Positions 17,109 to 27,097 are shown, counted from the stretch's first letter. The stretch is 59,467 bases of DNA from Thermoplasmatota archaeon (GCA_023484105.1 JAMDBD010000018.1:1-59467), one strand, 5' to 3'. The notes: a model not told the origin generated them from the sequence alone. Made by a program: numbers and translations.

Positions 17109-18503
17109 TCAAGCACCGCCCACCAGTTTTAGCGAACTGTTGATCACATAAGGTACCTTCTCGAGCATGTCCTGCACACTGTACCAGTATCCTTTTTCAA
17201 CATAGCAGAGGTCAGCTGAAGCCTTGTTTATGTATGAAGCGAACGATGCGGCCCTGACTGAGGGCATACCTTTAGCAACAAATCCGGCCACGAGACCAGC
17301 AAGCATATCACCAGTTCCGCCCATGGTCATCCTTGCATTTCCCCCCGGTGAATGAATCTTCATCCTGCCGTCAGTTATTATGTCTGTCTCTCCCTTGAGC
17401 AGGACAGTGAAGCCGTATCTCTGTGCAGAGGAAATGGCATTCTCTTCAGTTGGATCCAGTCCAGTAAATATCTCAAATTCCTTCCTGTGTGGTGTGATAA
17501 CTGCATTTTTTCCCTTAAGGACTTCAGGGCGCATAATCTTTAAAGCATCAGCATCCAGTACAATCGGCCCTGTATATCTTTCCAGAATTCCATGTATCAT
17601 CTCTGATCTGTCATCACCTGTACCGAGCCCTGGACCTATTAAGATTGCAGAGGACTTTGAAATCTGTTCAATATATTTCTGATCGTATTCGCGCAGCATA
17701 AACTCCACGGAATGCGATGCGAACCGGTCAATCATCGTCGGTGGCAGGTAAACCTTCACAAGATCTATGCCGGTTGAAAGGGCAGCTTTTGAGGAGATAA
17801 CGCCTGCACCATATGACTCCCATCCTGCGATCACAGACAGCTCTCCATTCATGCCCTTGTGAGAAGATGACAGGGGCAAGGGGTAGTAAACAAAATCGCC
17901 AGGTCCGCTATGATTAAAGCAACTGGCAGGAATCCCAATATCACGGATTACAATCATTCCAGAATTATTGGGAGTCATGCCTTCCTTGGCATCCGTGAAT
18001 GTTACTGTCCGGATCGGCTTAATGGCTTCTTCCGATCCAAGACCGGATGGCAGATCTATGGACAGTACAGCCTTTCCTGAGGAGTTGACCACATTGATTG
18101 CGGATTTCACCGGTTCTCTTAGGCCAGGCTTTGTTCCGGTTCCAAGAATGGCATCAACAACCAGATCGGCCCAGGTAATTGCGGAAGGGAGATTTTCAAG
18201 TTTCTCCATCTCTCCATGATATGACGATAGCGCCTTCTGGGCAAGATCACTCTTCACACGGCCGTCTAACGAAACTATGATGACCTTTACAGAACAGCAA
18301 TCCCTTACCATTTCTGCCGCTGTAAGGCCATCACCCCCATTGTTTCCTGTGCCGCAGAGAAAGAGAACCTTCGATCCGGATGGAACCATGCTTTTTATTT
18401 CAGCGGCAACAGAAGCTCCAGCTCTCTGCATGAGATCTGAAAGCGGGCCATAAAAGGCGGAATAGTTGATCTCTGCCCGCCTCATCTCAGGAAATGTGAT
18501 CAT
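17109..18503 (-). CDS. nnr: Bifunctional NAD(P)H-hydrate epimerase/dehydratase
   Basis: A 464-residue two-domain repair enzyme that restores damaged NADHX/NADPHX. Residues 1-205 are the epimerase (YjeF N-terminal) domain: LCGTGNNGGDGLTAAEM near 50-66 and SIDLPSGLG near 150. Residues 215-464 are the ADP-dependent dehydratase (ribokinase-like) domain: ILIGPGLGTGD, TPHRKEFEIFTG, and MTMGGTGDMLAGLVAGFVA with the catalytic Asp in GGTGD. Both active sites look intact. Its ATG directly follows the stop of the upstream Ogg2 gene. Confidence 0.93.
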   Translation of the reverse strand: MITFPEMRRAEINYSAFYGPLSDLMQRAGASVAAEIKSMVPSGSKVLFLCGTGNNGGDGLTAAEMVRDCCSVKVIIVSLDGRVKSDLAQKALSSYHGEMEKLENLPSAITWADLVVDAILGTGTKPGLREPVKSAINVVNSSGKAVLSIDLPSGLGSEEAIKPIRTVTFTDAKEGMTPNNSGMIVIRDIGIPASCFNHSGPGDFVYYPLPLSSSHKGMNGELSVIAGWESYGAGVISSKAALSTGIDLVKVYLPPTMIDRFASHSVEFMLREYDQKYIEQISKSSAILIGPGLGTGDDRSEMIHGILERYTGPIVLDADALKIMRPEVLKGKNAVITPHRKEFEIFTGLDPTEENAISSAQRYGFTVLLKGETDIITDGRMKIHSPGGNARMTMGGTGDMLAGLVAGFVAKGMPSVRAASFASYINKASADLCYVEKGYWYSVQDMLEKVPYVINSSLKLVGGA

Positions 18504-19133
18504 CTATTTCAACACCCTGCCGGTCGCATTCTTCCAGAGCACAAGATCAAATACACCAGGCTTCATACTATATGATTCTGATATTTTAATGAACTCTCTC
18601 TCTATCTCCAGATACTTCCTGGGAGTCATGGTTCTGGGAAGACGAATGGAGAAGTGCCTATCAAGCACTCTCAATATATGTTTGTCAAGTATAGCGAGAT
18701 CAAAAACACCAACATTTCTCAGAAAATGCGAAGCCTCCTTATATCCAATTCCGTAGACGTTGTCGACCAGATATTGTCTCGCCTCAAATGGATCTGGTGC
18801 ATTCACCAGCGAGGGCAGCTCTTCCATTATCCACCTTGAGTTAAATATGTACCTACTTCTTGTGTTGTAGAATCTGTACCTTGCCAGCTTGAGCGCATTT
18901 CTGAGATCGCTCAGGTCATACTCTATGAATGGCACTGTTCCAATCTCCTTCTGCATCTTCAGCCCAAGTTCGGCAGACGTGTTAGCGGTCAGAATACAGT
19001 AGCAAAGTTCAAAAAAGAGAATTTCTTTGGGAGATCCTTTCAACCGCCCAAAGGTTTCTATCCTTTCCAGAATGTCACTGGAAAGCTCAAGGTTTAGCGT
19101 TTCCGGAACAGTTCGTGCGCCAACCTCTTCCAT
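18504..19133 (-). CDS. 8-oxoguanine DNA glycosylase/lyase, Ogg2 type
   Basis: A 209-residue HhH-GPD glycosylase that removes 8-oxoguanine and nicks the abasic site. Family features: FFELCYCILTANTSAE near residues 43-58, YRFYNTRSRYI near 98, and the helix-hairpin-helix GIGYKEASHFLRNVG with the catalytic Lys (near residue 142), followed by LDKHILRVLDRH with the conserved Asp. The shape and length match the archaeal Ogg2 family rather than AGOG or Nth. It is followed without a gap by nnr and preceded by superoxide dismutase after 6 bases, so an oxidative-damage operon (SOD-Ogg2-Nnr-Nob1) is plausible. Confidence 0.9.
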   Translation of the reverse strand: MEEVGARTVPETLNLELSSDILERIETFGRLKGSPKEILFFELCYCILTANTSAELGLKMQKEIGTVPFIEYDLSDLRNALKLARYRFYNTRSRYIFNSRWIMEELPSLVNAPDPFEARQYLVDNVYGIGYKEASHFLRNVGVFDLAILDKHILRVLDRHFSIRLPRTMTPRKYLEIEREFIKISESYSMKPGVFDLVLWKNATGRVLK

Positions 19134-19139
19134 AATAGA

Positions 19140-19754
19140 TTATTTGAACACTTCGTAGCATTTAACGGCTTTGCTGTATCTCTTAGAAACAGAGCTCCAG
19201 TCAACATTCTTCATGAATGCATCCAGATAGCCTGCCCTCTTTGGCCCGAAGTCCGTATAATAGGCATGCTCATACACATCGAGCGCAAGGACAACTATTG
19301 CATTCCATATGCCGTTGGTGTTATGCACATCTGCGCCGATATTCCTTAACTTGCCGGTGTTAAGATCGAAAACAAGAAGGGCCCATCCTCTGAAAGCAGT
19401 GCCTGTGGCCTTAAAATCCTCAACCCACTTCTCATAGCTCCCAAAATCCCTCTCGATGGCCTTTTTAAGATCTTCAGGGACCGAGGACTTCTGTGCTTTC
19501 AGGTTCTCAAAATAAAGCTCGTGCAGCAGGGATCCATCATAGTTGAAGGTCTCCTCAAGTTTGAGCTCCCTGAACTCGCTGTAATTCTGGTTTGCCTTTG
19601 ACCTGTCCGCACTCTGCAGCTTCTCCCAGATCTCGTTCAGCTTATTGACATATCCCTTGTAGTGCGTCTCAAAATGATAGTCTATCTGCTGGTTTGAAAT
19701 GCCGTCTAGCCCGCTGGGTTTCAGTTTGTCCTTTATTTCCCATTTTTCTGTCAT
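19140..19754 (-). CDS. sod: Superoxide dismutase, Fe/Mn type
   Basis: A 204-residue enzyme dismutating superoxide. Metal ligands: His in THYKGYV (about residue 31), His in LLHELYFENL (about 82), Asp and His in LDVYEHAYYTDFG (about 163 and 167). Fe versus Mn cannot be decided by eye. The protein lacks a signal peptide, so it acts in the cytosol. It appears to lead a minus-strand operon with Ogg2, Nnr and Nob1. Confidence 0.96.
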   Translation of the reverse strand: MTEKWEIKDKLKPSGLDGISNQQIDYHFETHYKGYVNKLNEIWEKLQSADRSKANQNYSEFRELKLEETFNYDGSLLHELYFENLKAQKSSVPEDLKKAIERDFGSYEKWVEDFKATGTAFRGWALLVFDLNTGKLRNIGADVHNTNGIWNAIVVLALDVYEHAYYTDFGPKRAGYLDAFMKNVDWSSVSKRYSKAVKCYEVFK

Positions 19755-19824
19755 TTTGCCTCATTCTTTGCATTAATACAAGGTTTAAAAAGTTATTTTA
19801 AAAGAATGGTTGAATATTGCAGGT

Positions 19825-20016
19825 TCAAAACATGTCCAGGGGGCGCTCAAAGCCTGATAATCTGAATCTGAGCACCTGCTGGACCGAGGATATCCACTCA
19901 TCCAGGGGCTGGTCATCAAGCGTTCTGACCCTGGTGAACTCATGCAGGCAGTCACTGCAAGTGAATCCTGAAGCTATAAGAGTGTTGCATAAAATGCAGT
20001 GTCTCTTTACTGCCAT
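19825..20016 (-). CDS. Small zinc-ribbon protein
   Basis: A 63-residue protein with HCILCNTLIASGFTCSDCLHEF at its N-terminus: two CxxC pairs 12 residues apart, an evident zinc ribbon or finger. The rest is charged, ending RFRLSGFERPLDMF. It resembles no named family to me. It starts at ATG 20016 and ends about 70 bases before the SOD start on the same strand. Intact cysteines and lack of overlap with another gene argue that it is real. Nucleic-acid or protein binding would be a guess. Confidence 0.6.
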   Translation of the reverse strand: MAVKRHCILCNTLIASGFTCSDCLHEFTRVRTLDDQPLDEWISSVQQVLRFRLSGFERPLDMF

Positions 20017-20155
20017 CAGACCTTCATAACAGTGGTAAATAAGGTTTTTTCAATGCAGACTTTGATTCCCGTGGCAGCTTATTAAACATTCCAAAACCAT
20101 TTAAGAACACTTATCCTGGAAAGATCGCAATGAATTATTTTAAACGCACTTCATT

Positions 20156-20935
20156 TTAATCATCCCTAAACATGGTGTCCGAATCATCCCCGCCGGAAAA
20201 GATCAGGGAAGCCTGGCTGTATATATCTTCAAAGCCCTCCATATCTCTGGCGGACGTCGGAAATATCTGTGTTATAAGACCGCTATCCCTGAATGACCTG
20301 ACCATCTCAAGGTAGAAGTCCTTTACCATCTTCTGTTTTTCCTCTGCAAAACTCTCATAGAGAATATCCGGATCCTGCTCCCACCGCACCACGTTTTCAA
20401 GCTGTTCTCTGGTTATCAGATCAGTCTTGTTGAGCACAAAAATCATTGGCTTGAAGAACCTGAAGAATACAGAACCAAACAGCATTTTCTGAGAGATAAA
20501 TCCGGACGGAGAAGATGCCACCACCGAATCTGAAAGGAAGCAGATCATACCTCTGTCTCCAGCAAGGGAATCAACAAGTATGGGGCTTCCCTGCCTGAAG
20601 CTGAATAGCTCTACCTGCCCGGGTGTGTCGAATATCACGTAGTGATCCTGCAGATCATCCAAACCTTCCCTAATTTCCTGAACATGATCCAGGATCAGGT
20701 CGGCGGCAACAACCTGAGCGCCGTTGGGTCCAAGGGAGTATTCCCTCATCACGTTCTGAAGGGAGACAAAATCCCTCACATCAAGATCCGGTGAATATGG
20801 AAAATACTCTGCACCTGGATCAAGATTAACTATTGCAGAATCTATCTGCTGTTCCGTAAGCCACGAATTAAGTGCACCACAGAACGTGGATTTGCCTGTG
20901 CCAGCAGGTCCAGTGACAAATATACCTCCCCTCAT
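20156..20935 (-). CDS. GPN-loop GTPase
   Basis: A 259-residue GTPase. P-loop GPAGTGKST at residues 9-17; LDPGAEYFPYSPDLDVRDF near 39-57; the family-defining Gly-Pro-Asn in SLGPNGA near 69-75; DTPGQVE (G3) near 104; NKTD (G4) near 170; TSA (G5) near 225. Archaeal members form homodimers, and their eukaryotic relatives help assemble RNA polymerase II. The ATG overlaps the stop of the PolD large subunit gene by 4 bases, so it is co-translated with a replication gene. Confidence 0.93.
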   Translation of the reverse strand: MRGGIFVTGPAGTGKSTFCGALNSWLTEQQIDSAIVNLDPGAEYFPYSPDLDVRDFVSLQNVMREYSLGPNGAQVVAADLILDHVQEIREGLDDLQDHYVIFDTPGQVELFSFRQGSPILVDSLAGDRGMICFLSDSVVASSPSGFISQKMLFGSVFFRFFKPMIFVLNKTDLITREQLENVVRWEQDPDILYESFAEEKQKMVKDFYLEMVRSFRDSGLITQIFPTSARDMEGFEDIYSQASLIFSGGDDSDTMFRDD

Positions 20936-23900
20936 GCCTCCTCCTCCATGGGGAGTTCAGAAACCTCCGGATCACTTCCAAATGTGTCGTATATCGTCCT
21001 GCTCAGATTGTCTATTCTCGCTTTCATATAATCCGGAATCCCGTATTCCTTTGAAATCTTGATCGTCTCCTGAAGATACTTCACTATGCCTCCCTTATGG
21101 ACAGTGAGCGTTATTCTGTCCGAACCGCACTTAGGACACCTTCCGGATAACGGCACCCTCCTGAACTTTCTGTTGCACTTTGTGCAGCGGAATGTCTGGG
21201 AGAAAAACCCTCTGAAGTTACCGTAAATGTCAGGCAAAAAGTGTGAGTTCAGGACCCTCGCGGCCACGTCATCAACATCCACTGCCCTGATAATGGCTGC
21301 CAGGTGAAGCTGTCTCTCAATCTTCTCTTCCATGGTCACTATCGTCTTATAGGAGGAAACAAGCACGCCAGAGTTGATATCCTCTGTCATCACAGTGAAG
21401 CCGGCGCCACAGTAAGACCCGCTGCTTGAGATCAGAGTTTTCATAGGGTACATTATGTGCTCAATCTCAGATGGAGACGCCATCACTTCTGCAGTCTCAT
21501 AAAATTCCAGAGGATATTTCCATAGCGTGTCGACGTTCATGGCTTCCTTGTCTATTTCATCTGGATCTATGAACTCAGAGAGAACGAGCGGGGCATCCAT
21601 AAGCCCGCCTGTTGTCGATGGAAGAAACTCCCTTGAAAAGTTCAATAAACCCTCCAGCAGAAGCATTATGCTGTCCTCGTCCCCATCGCAGTTTCTCCTC
21701 TTGGAAGCATGGAAAAAAGGATGGGCATAACAGCCGGATACCTTAGTGAAGCCTATGATCCTTCCGGCAACCCCTCCTGAAGTGTGCGGTGCAAGCCCTA
21801 TTATAAGGTGGCCGATGAGGTCGTCTATGCTGCCGCAAGAATAGAATGGAGGCAATCCATAATAATTCATCAGGAGATCATCCACGAACTTTGAAACATG
21901 AAGGAGATACTCCGCCGCATCGTAGGGGATGATCACATCCTGGGGGAAAATCTCATTCATCTTTCCAGGGACATATCCCAGATCTTCTGCCTTTGACGGG
22001 CTCAGGGAAATTTCCTCAGGCTTGAAATGGGTTATCGGAATGTCAGATAGGTCGTATCTGCATGTCCCGTCCTTGTTGACAGACACATCATTCTTTGCCC
22101 TAAGGAGCCCTTTTTCAATGGGTTCACATACCTTATGGCTTGACATCAGCTTCTTGACCCCTTTAAGCAGACCCACATCCTTCAGCTGGACTCCTGCTCT
22201 CCGCTCTGCGGCAGAAAGAATTGATGAGAGATTCACTGTCGCTTCAGATACTTTATCCTGCCTCACAGTTTTGCCACCACACTTTTCACAGTGTGGTACA
22301 ACCGTGATGTTGCCACAGCCTGTGCATATCCTCGGAGTAACCTCAGAAAGGTAATCTCCCTTTGATGACATGGCCTCGCCTACAGATCGTCTGGAAGATC
22401 CAAATTCCTCAACAGGGAATAGAACATGAACCATGGGCTTCATCTTTCTTGATCCTGCCTTTTCAGGCCTGCCCATCCTGGCACCTATCCTGGTGGGCGA
22501 TTTCGCCTTAACCTGAATGCCAGAACTAACCGTGATTGACATTAATGGATCTCCTGCGTCCTCAAAAGGGCCTTTTGGAACTATCCTATCTCCCTCAACT
22601 TCAAGATTCAGGCAGGATATCAGAGGGAAATACTCCATGATCGATACAGATCCGTCAGAAACAGAAAACTCCACTCCAAGGGATTTTAGAATGTCAATGA
22701 GGGAATCTTCCTTATGGAGTATTAGCTTATTGTTGGAAATTTTTCCACCGGTGATAAAATCTCTGAGCGAAAGTATGCTGCCGTGTGAAAGATCGTGCCA
22801 GAAATAATCGTACCTTGGATGCAGAGGAATCCTGTATTTTCTGCTTATATCAACTGCCTCAAACTGATCCGGATCAGACAGCTGGAACCGATCCAGATCA
22901 TGTATGCCTGAGATCAGAAGCCTCCACCACTCAGGCGTAAACGAAGGCTTTTCCAGCCTGTGGTTATTCTCAAGAAACTCGCCATAGCCTATGAGAATCT
23001 CTCCAAGGTCTGTGATCTCAACAACACTGTCCCTGACCTTTCTGGCAGTTTCAATGTCGTTTATCCTGATGTGCCTTCCGTCACTGAGCATCACCATGGG
23101 GCCGTCGATACCTTCACATGGAGTCACCGCAGCAGCCTTTCCAGGGAGCTCTATCTTTATCTGTGATCCAACCGCAATGAAACCTCCAAGGATTTCCATG
23201 GATGCCGGGTTTATGCCAGCGGCTGCCAGCCCTGTGGTCCTGCTCTTTCCATAACGTAGCCTGAAGCCACCTGGCCTTCCAGGATGACTGAACACAGGCC
23301 TTCCTGCTATGATATCCTTCAGGAATTTCTCCTCCTTCCTCTCCACCTTCTGGTTTTCAGAAGTGCCGGAAAGGCTGCCGAGGAAATCCCACTCGCTGAG
23401 CTTCATGTGCGAGGTGTACTTCATCAGCTTCTTGGATTTCTGAATCAGCCCCTCACACAGCACAAGGCACATTCCGCCTCTTATCCGGTTTGACCTGATC
23501 CTTGCCATATCTCTATGACCGGATATTTCCTCCTCCTCACTCCCCTCACCGTCAATCATTACCGGCAGGTTGGAAATAACCAGCTTAATCTCCTCCCCGC
23601 TTGGCAGATACTGCAGATGCTTGAGGCGGTTGTAACTCTGCACCTCCTCTATGTATCTCTCGATCTCATCATCAAAGGCCTTGAAACCTGAAATACCAAG
23701 ATCCCGCCTCACTATGTCAGCAATCAAAACGCTGAGCGCCTGTGCAGTACCTCCAGCACCCCTTATCGGGCCGGAATAAACAACCGCAACATAATCGGAA
23801 CCAGGAGAACCCCTGATATCCACACTCTTGATACCTTCAAGAGGCGCGACAAGTATCCCTTCCGTGAGAATTGCCAGCCCAACTCTTACAGCCTTGTCAA

Positions 23901-24207
23901 GTGCAAACTCCTTGCCTTTTCCGGCATATAATCTCGCAATCTCCCTTGATGCCTCAATGGCGACATCCTCTCTGCTTCTTCCATGAGAGAGTCTTCGTAT
24001 GATTTCAGCCAGCCCTTCAACCTCAAGCAAAGCCTCGATCCTCTCCGCCATATCCGAGGCAAGCGGGACTTCCACCTTTTCAGTGACATCTCTCCCAAGG
24101 CTTCTGGCATGAGCAGCAAGGCTGTATATTCTCTCTATTTCCCTGGAAAGATTATTTCTGTAGGATTCAATCCTCTCAGTGCTCAGGCTGTTTATATCCA
24201 TATTCAC
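20932..24207 (-). CDS. polC: DNA polymerase II (PolD) large subunit DP2
   Basis: A 1091-residue catalytic subunit of the archaeal replicative D-family polymerase. Recognisable blocks: SGPIRGAGGTAQALSVLIAD near residue 144, the active-site segment KRRNCDGDEDSIMLLLEG (Asp residues of the double-psi beta-barrel site) near 840, and HTSGGVAGRIIGFT upstream of it. Zinc sites are CTGCG...CEKCG near 625-650 and CTKCN...CPKCGSD near 1010-1035. No intein interrupts the gene. The stated start is GTG 24207, overlapping the upstream stop (GTGA); ATG 24201, two codons in, is an equally good candidate. The small subunit DP1 is not in this window. Confidence 0.95.
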   Translation of the reverse strand: MNMDINSLSTERIESYRNNLSREIERIYSLAAHARSLGRDVTEKVEVPLASDMAERIEALLEVEGLAEIIRRLSHGRSREDVAIEASREIARLYAGKGKEFALDKAVRVGLAILTEGILVAPLEGIKSVDIRGSPGSDYVAVVYSGPIRGAGGTAQALSVLIADIVRRDLGISGFKAFDDEIERYIEEVQSYNRLKHLQYLPSGEEIKLVISNLPVMIDGEGSEEEEISGHRDMARIRSNRIRGGMCLVLCEGLIQKSKKLMKYTSHMKLSEWDFLGSLSGTSENQKVERKEEKFLKDIIAGRPVFSHPGRPGGFRLRYGKSRTTGLAAAGINPASMEILGGFIAVGSQIKIELPGKAAAVTPCEGIDGPMVMLSDGRHIRINDIETARKVRDSVVEITDLGEILIGYGEFLENNHRLEKPSFTPEWWRLLISGIHDLDRFQLSDPDQFEAVDISRKYRIPLHPRYDYFWHDLSHGSILSLRDFITGGKISNNKLILHKEDSLIDILKSLGVEFSVSDGSVSIMEYFPLISCLNLEVEGDRIVPKGPFEDAGDPLMSITVSSGIQVKAKSPTRIGARMGRPEKAGSRKMKPMVHVLFPVEEFGSSRRSVGEAMSSKGDYLSEVTPRICTGCGNITVVPHCEKCGGKTVRQDKVSEATVNLSSILSAAERRAGVQLKDVGLLKGVKKLMSSHKVCEPIEKGLLRAKNDVSVNKDGTCRYDLSDIPITHFKPEEISLSPSKAEDLGYVPGKMNEIFPQDVIIPYDAAEYLLHVSKFVDDLLMNYYGLPPFYSCGSIDDLIGHLIIGLAPHTSGGVAGRIIGFTKVSGCYAHPFFHASKRRNCDGDEDSIMLLLEGLLNFSREFLPSTTGGLMDAPLVLSEFIDPDEIDKEAMNVDTLWKYPLEFYETAEVMASPSEIEHIMYPMKTLISSSGSYCGAGFTVMTEDINSGVLVSSYKTIVTMEEKIERQLHLAAIIRAVDVDDVAARVLNSHFLPDIYGNFRGFFSQTFRCTKCNRKFRRVPLSGRCPKCGSDRITLTVHKGGIVKYLQETIKISKEYGIPDYMKARIDNLSRTIYDTFGSDPEVSELPMEEEA

Positions 24208-24533
24208 TTGAAAAGTTCCGTGAGAAACAGCTTGTCGAAAAGCGATGCCTTTATTTTTATCTTCTTTTCAAGATAAGCGCTCATAGGGTCAATCTCTCTT
24301 GAAATTATCTTTTTGAAAACCTCCGAAGGAACTGAAATTTCGATGTCCGACGGTGCATTTCCTTCAGCTATCTCGCCCACCTTTCCGTCTTCGATCCTGA
24401 AATTGTAAAAGTCCCTGTCATCGAAGGCAACAAGGAACGTCTTATTAAAGCCTGCCAGCTTTTTCGCGAACTTCTCATCAGTTGCAGCCCTGTCGTTAAC
24501 CCTCTTTCTCAGATCTTCCAGCATATCCTTCAT
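24204..24533 (-). CDS. SCP2-like (sterol carrier fold) protein
   Basis: A 109-residue soluble protein. The central part ([20 protein letters not shown], then [19 protein letters not shown] and [20 protein letters not shown]) follows the SCP2 fold pattern: a beta sheet, then a helix and the K.K..G/A....L motif. Such proteins bind lipids or acyl-CoA in a hydrophobic pocket; here the ligand is unknown. It sits between pyrG and polC and overlaps both by 4 bases, so it is a true operon member. Confidence 0.65.
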   Translation of the reverse strand: MKDMLEDLRKRVNDRAATDEKFAKKLAGFNKTFLVAFDDRDFYNFRIEDGKVGEIAEGNAPSDIEISVPSEVFKKIISREIDPMSAYLEKKIKIKASLFDKLFLTELFK

Positions 24534-26122
24534 TTATTTCTCCTCCCATGTTCGAACGCTTTGAGTACCAGGTATTCGTGAACCTTTGAAGGATTCAGAG
24601 GCCTGGACTTGAACTCGCTATGATATTGTGTGGCAATAAAGTTTTCTCTATCGCTCAACTCAAGGATCTCCATCCTTATCCCTTCCGAATCAGTGCCAGA
24701 AAATCTCATTCCATGAGATTCCAGTTTCTCTATGAAATTCGGATTGACTTCATACCTGTGCCTGTGCCTTTCGCTAATTTCCCTGGTACCGTATATGCCT
24801 TCCGCGATCGTGTCCTGTTTTATTGAAACTGGAAGCGCCCCGAGCCTCATTGTACCTCCCATCTGATCAATACCCTTCTGTTCCGGCAGCAGATCTATGA
24901 CCGGGCTTGGCGTTTCAGGATCGAACTCCGTACTGTTGGCTCCCCTGAGGCCGAGAACATTTCTGGCGAACTCTATTACCGCCGTCTGGAAACCAAGGCA
25001 TATTCCGAGAAACGGAACGGAGTTTTCCCTTGCAAATCTTATGGCTTCAATCTTCCCTTCGACACCTCTATAGCCAAAACCTCCAGGAACTAGGATGCCG
25101 TCAACTGTGTTGAGAACTGAAGTGCTCTTTTTCAGATCATCTGAATTAATCCACACCATCTCAACACCTATTCCATGTTTTCCAGTAACATGGGTAAAAG
25201 CCTCTCTGTGGCTGATGTAGGCATCACTCAATTCTATGTATTTACCTACAATCGCAATCCTTACAGACTCCCTGGGGTTGAGAAGGTTCTCCCGGAAAGT
25301 TTTCCAGACATCGCTGTACCTGTATCCTCTGAACTGAAGCTTTTCAAAGATATAGTCAAGAACACCCTGCCTTTTCATAATGTCTGGCAGAAAATATGGG
25401 TTCTGAACGTCGCTGACCCCTATTATTCCGTCCTCAGGGACGTCGGTGAAAAGCGAAATCTTTTTCCTTGACTCACTGGAAAGCTTTCCCTTGAGCCTTG
25501 CAAATATGATCTCTGGCTGGATACCTATGCTGCGAAGAGTGTTGACACTGTGCTGAGTGGGTTTAGTCTTCTGTTCCATGGAACTGCCTATCTCCGGCAC
25601 AAGGGTCACGTGTCCGAAAAGGACAGTATCGCCATCCCTCCTCATCTGCCTTAGAGCCTCCAGGAAAGGCATGGATTCTATGTCTCCTACGGTGCCTCCA
25701 ACCTCTATCAGGGTAATATCTGCATTCCACTCGCCTGCAACCTTTCTCAGCCAGCCCTTTATTTCATTTGTGACATGCGGAATTATCTGAACTGTACTGC
25801 CAAGGTACTCTCCCTTTCTTTCCTTTTCAATGACGTATTTGTATATCTTTCCTGTGGTTATGTTGTTCATCCCGGAAAGATCCAGGTTCATGAATCGCTC
25901 ATAGTTACCGAGATCAAGATCGACCTCGCTCCCATCATCCATGACAAAGACCTCCCCATGCTGGTAAGGATTCATGGTTCCTGCATCATAGTTCAGGTAT
26001 GGATCGATCTTCACCGCAGTTGTCCTCAGTCCTGAGTTCACAAGAAGATGAGAGAGGCTGGATGTTATTGTGCCCTTTCCAAGACCGGAAATCACACCAC
26101 CAGTTATGGCAATAAACTTCAC
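24530..26122 (-). CDS. pyrG: CTP synthase (glutamine hydrolysing)
   Basis: A 530-residue enzyme converting UTP to CTP with ATP and glutamine. Residues 1-265 are the synthase domain with [17 protein letters not shown] (P-loop) and [21 protein letters not shown]. Residues about 285-530 are the class I glutamine amidotransferase domain: oxyanion strand VPGGFGYRG, nucleophile Cys in LGICLGFQ, and His/Glu in TQYHSEF. It starts at GTG 26122 and overlaps the downstream SCP2-like gene by 4 bases. It leads the pyrG-SCP2-polC-GPN run. Confidence 0.96.
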   Translation of the reverse strand: MKFIAITGGVISGLGKGTITSSLSHLLVNSGLRTTAVKIDPYLNYDAGTMNPYQHGEVFVMDDGSEVDLDLGNYERFMNLDLSGMNNITTGKIYKYVIEKERKGEYLGSTVQIIPHVTNEIKGWLRKVAGEWNADITLIEVGGTVGDIESMPFLEALRQMRRDGDTVLFGHVTLVPEIGSSMEQKTKPTQHSVNTLRSIGIQPEIIFARLKGKLSSESRKKISLFTDVPEDGIIGVSDVQNPYFLPDIMKRQGVLDYIFEKLQFRGYRYSDVWKTFRENLLNPRESVRIAIVGKYIELSDAYISHREAFTHVTGKHGIGVEMVWINSDDLKKSTSVLNTVDGILVPGGFGYRGVEGKIEAIRFARENSVPFLGICLGFQTAVIEFARNVLGLRGANSTEFDPETPSPVIDLLPEQKGIDQMGGTMRLGALPVSIKQDTIAEGIYGTREISERHRHRYEVNPNFIEKLESHGMRFSGTDSEGIRMEILELSDRENFIATQYHSEFKSRPLNPSKVHEYLVLKAFEHGRRNK

Positions 26123-26156
26123 TGCACTAAAGCGTAACTTGTTTTATTAATCTTCT

Positions 26157-26222
26157 TTATGACCATCTGAAGTCTTTGCTCATCCTGATGATGTCAGGAA
26201 GGCAGTCTGCATAATATCGCAT
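26157..26222 (-). CDS. Candidate 21-codon small ORF
   Basis: Two bases after the EamA stop an ATG opens a 21-codon frame that starts MRYYADCLP and ends with DFRWS before TAA at 26157, 34 bases ahead of pyrG. The composition looks protein-like, but no homology can be judged at this size. It could be a real micro-protein or a chance frame. Confidence 0.25.
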   Translation of the reverse strand: MRYYADCLPDIIRMSKDFRWS

Positions 26223-26224
26223 AT

Positions 26225-27097
26225 TCAGGAAAGGGAACCTTCCCGATAGCGCATATAGGTTGAAATCACCATGGAAAGTACCATAACGGATCCACCAATT
26301 GCAGTAAAAAGCGTGAGGGACTCGTTGCCTATAAAGACAGCTGCTGCAGTGGAAAATATGGGTTCACCAACGAATATTATACCAGCCAGCCCCGCATCAA
26401 CAAATCTGAGTGCCATATTCTGCACATAAATGGCGAATGAACCCGCCAGCGTTGCCGTGAACAGTATGGAAAACAGAAGATAGCTGTTTACAACAAGAAA
26501 TTCATGAGGATACAGAGGGACTGAGACAAGTGAGAGTACGGAGACTGTGAGAAGGGTGTAAAAGGTGAATGACCACAGTTCTGTCCCCGAAGATTTCCTG
26601 GAAACGAAGATAATTTGCAGCGCATAAGCAAAGGCACAAACAACCGTTAGAACATTCCCAATCTGAAGAGAAAGATCCCCGAGTGCAAATATTGACATGA
26701 TAATTAGACCTGAGAGAGAAAGGAGCGACAGAACATAATCCCGTTTCATCACGGTTGCCCGGAAAACAAGTGCTGAAAGTACTGGAATGAGAACTACATA
26801 GAGACCAGTTATGATCCCGGAATCGATTGCAGATGTATACACAAGCCCAAGGGTCTGAAAAAAATATCCGAGAAAGAGGAGGGTTCCTGAAACTATACCC
26901 GGTACAACGCTTCTGGTCATTGCTATTTCCTTACCCTTAATCGCCAGCGGCAGAACTACAGCTGCAGAGATACCGAATCTGACGGCAAGGAAAATGACGG
27001 GCGTGGTGTATTCCATAGACTGCTTGATCAGCGGAAATGTTACACCCCAGAAAAAGGTCACAAGAAGCAGAAGGAGAACGTAATGCAGCTTCTTTAT
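26225..27097 (-). CDS. EamA/DMT-superfamily transporter
   Basis: About 290 residues and ten predicted transmembrane helices in two EamA repeats. FFWGVTFPLIKQ in helix 1, and GLAGIIFVGEPIFSTAAAVFIGNE late in the second repeat, are typical of the family. Substrate unknown. The first standard start codon, GTG 27061, cuts into helix 1. Twelve codons further upstream in frame (KKLHYVLLLLLV after an ATA at 27097) complete that helix. The ATA overlaps the TAA stop of the geranylgeranyl-reductase-like gene (ATAA) exactly where an ATGA overlap would be expected, so non-AUG initiation or a sequence error is possible; otherwise use 27061. Confidence 0.8.
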   Translation of the reverse strand: MKKLHYVLLLLLVTFFWGVTFPLIKQSMEYTTPVIFLAVRFGISAAVVLPLAIKGKEIAMTRSVVPGIVSGTLLFLGYFFQTLGLVYTSAIDSGIITGLYVVLIPVLSALVFRATVMKRDYVLSLLSLSGLIIMSIFALGDLSLQIGNVLTVVCAFAYALQIIFVSRKSSGTELWSFTFYTLLTVSVLSLVSVPLYPHEFLVVNSYLLFSILFTATLAGSFAIYVQNMALRFVDAGLAGIIFVGEPIFSTAAAVFIGNESLTLFTAIGGSVMVLSMVISTYMRYREGSLS

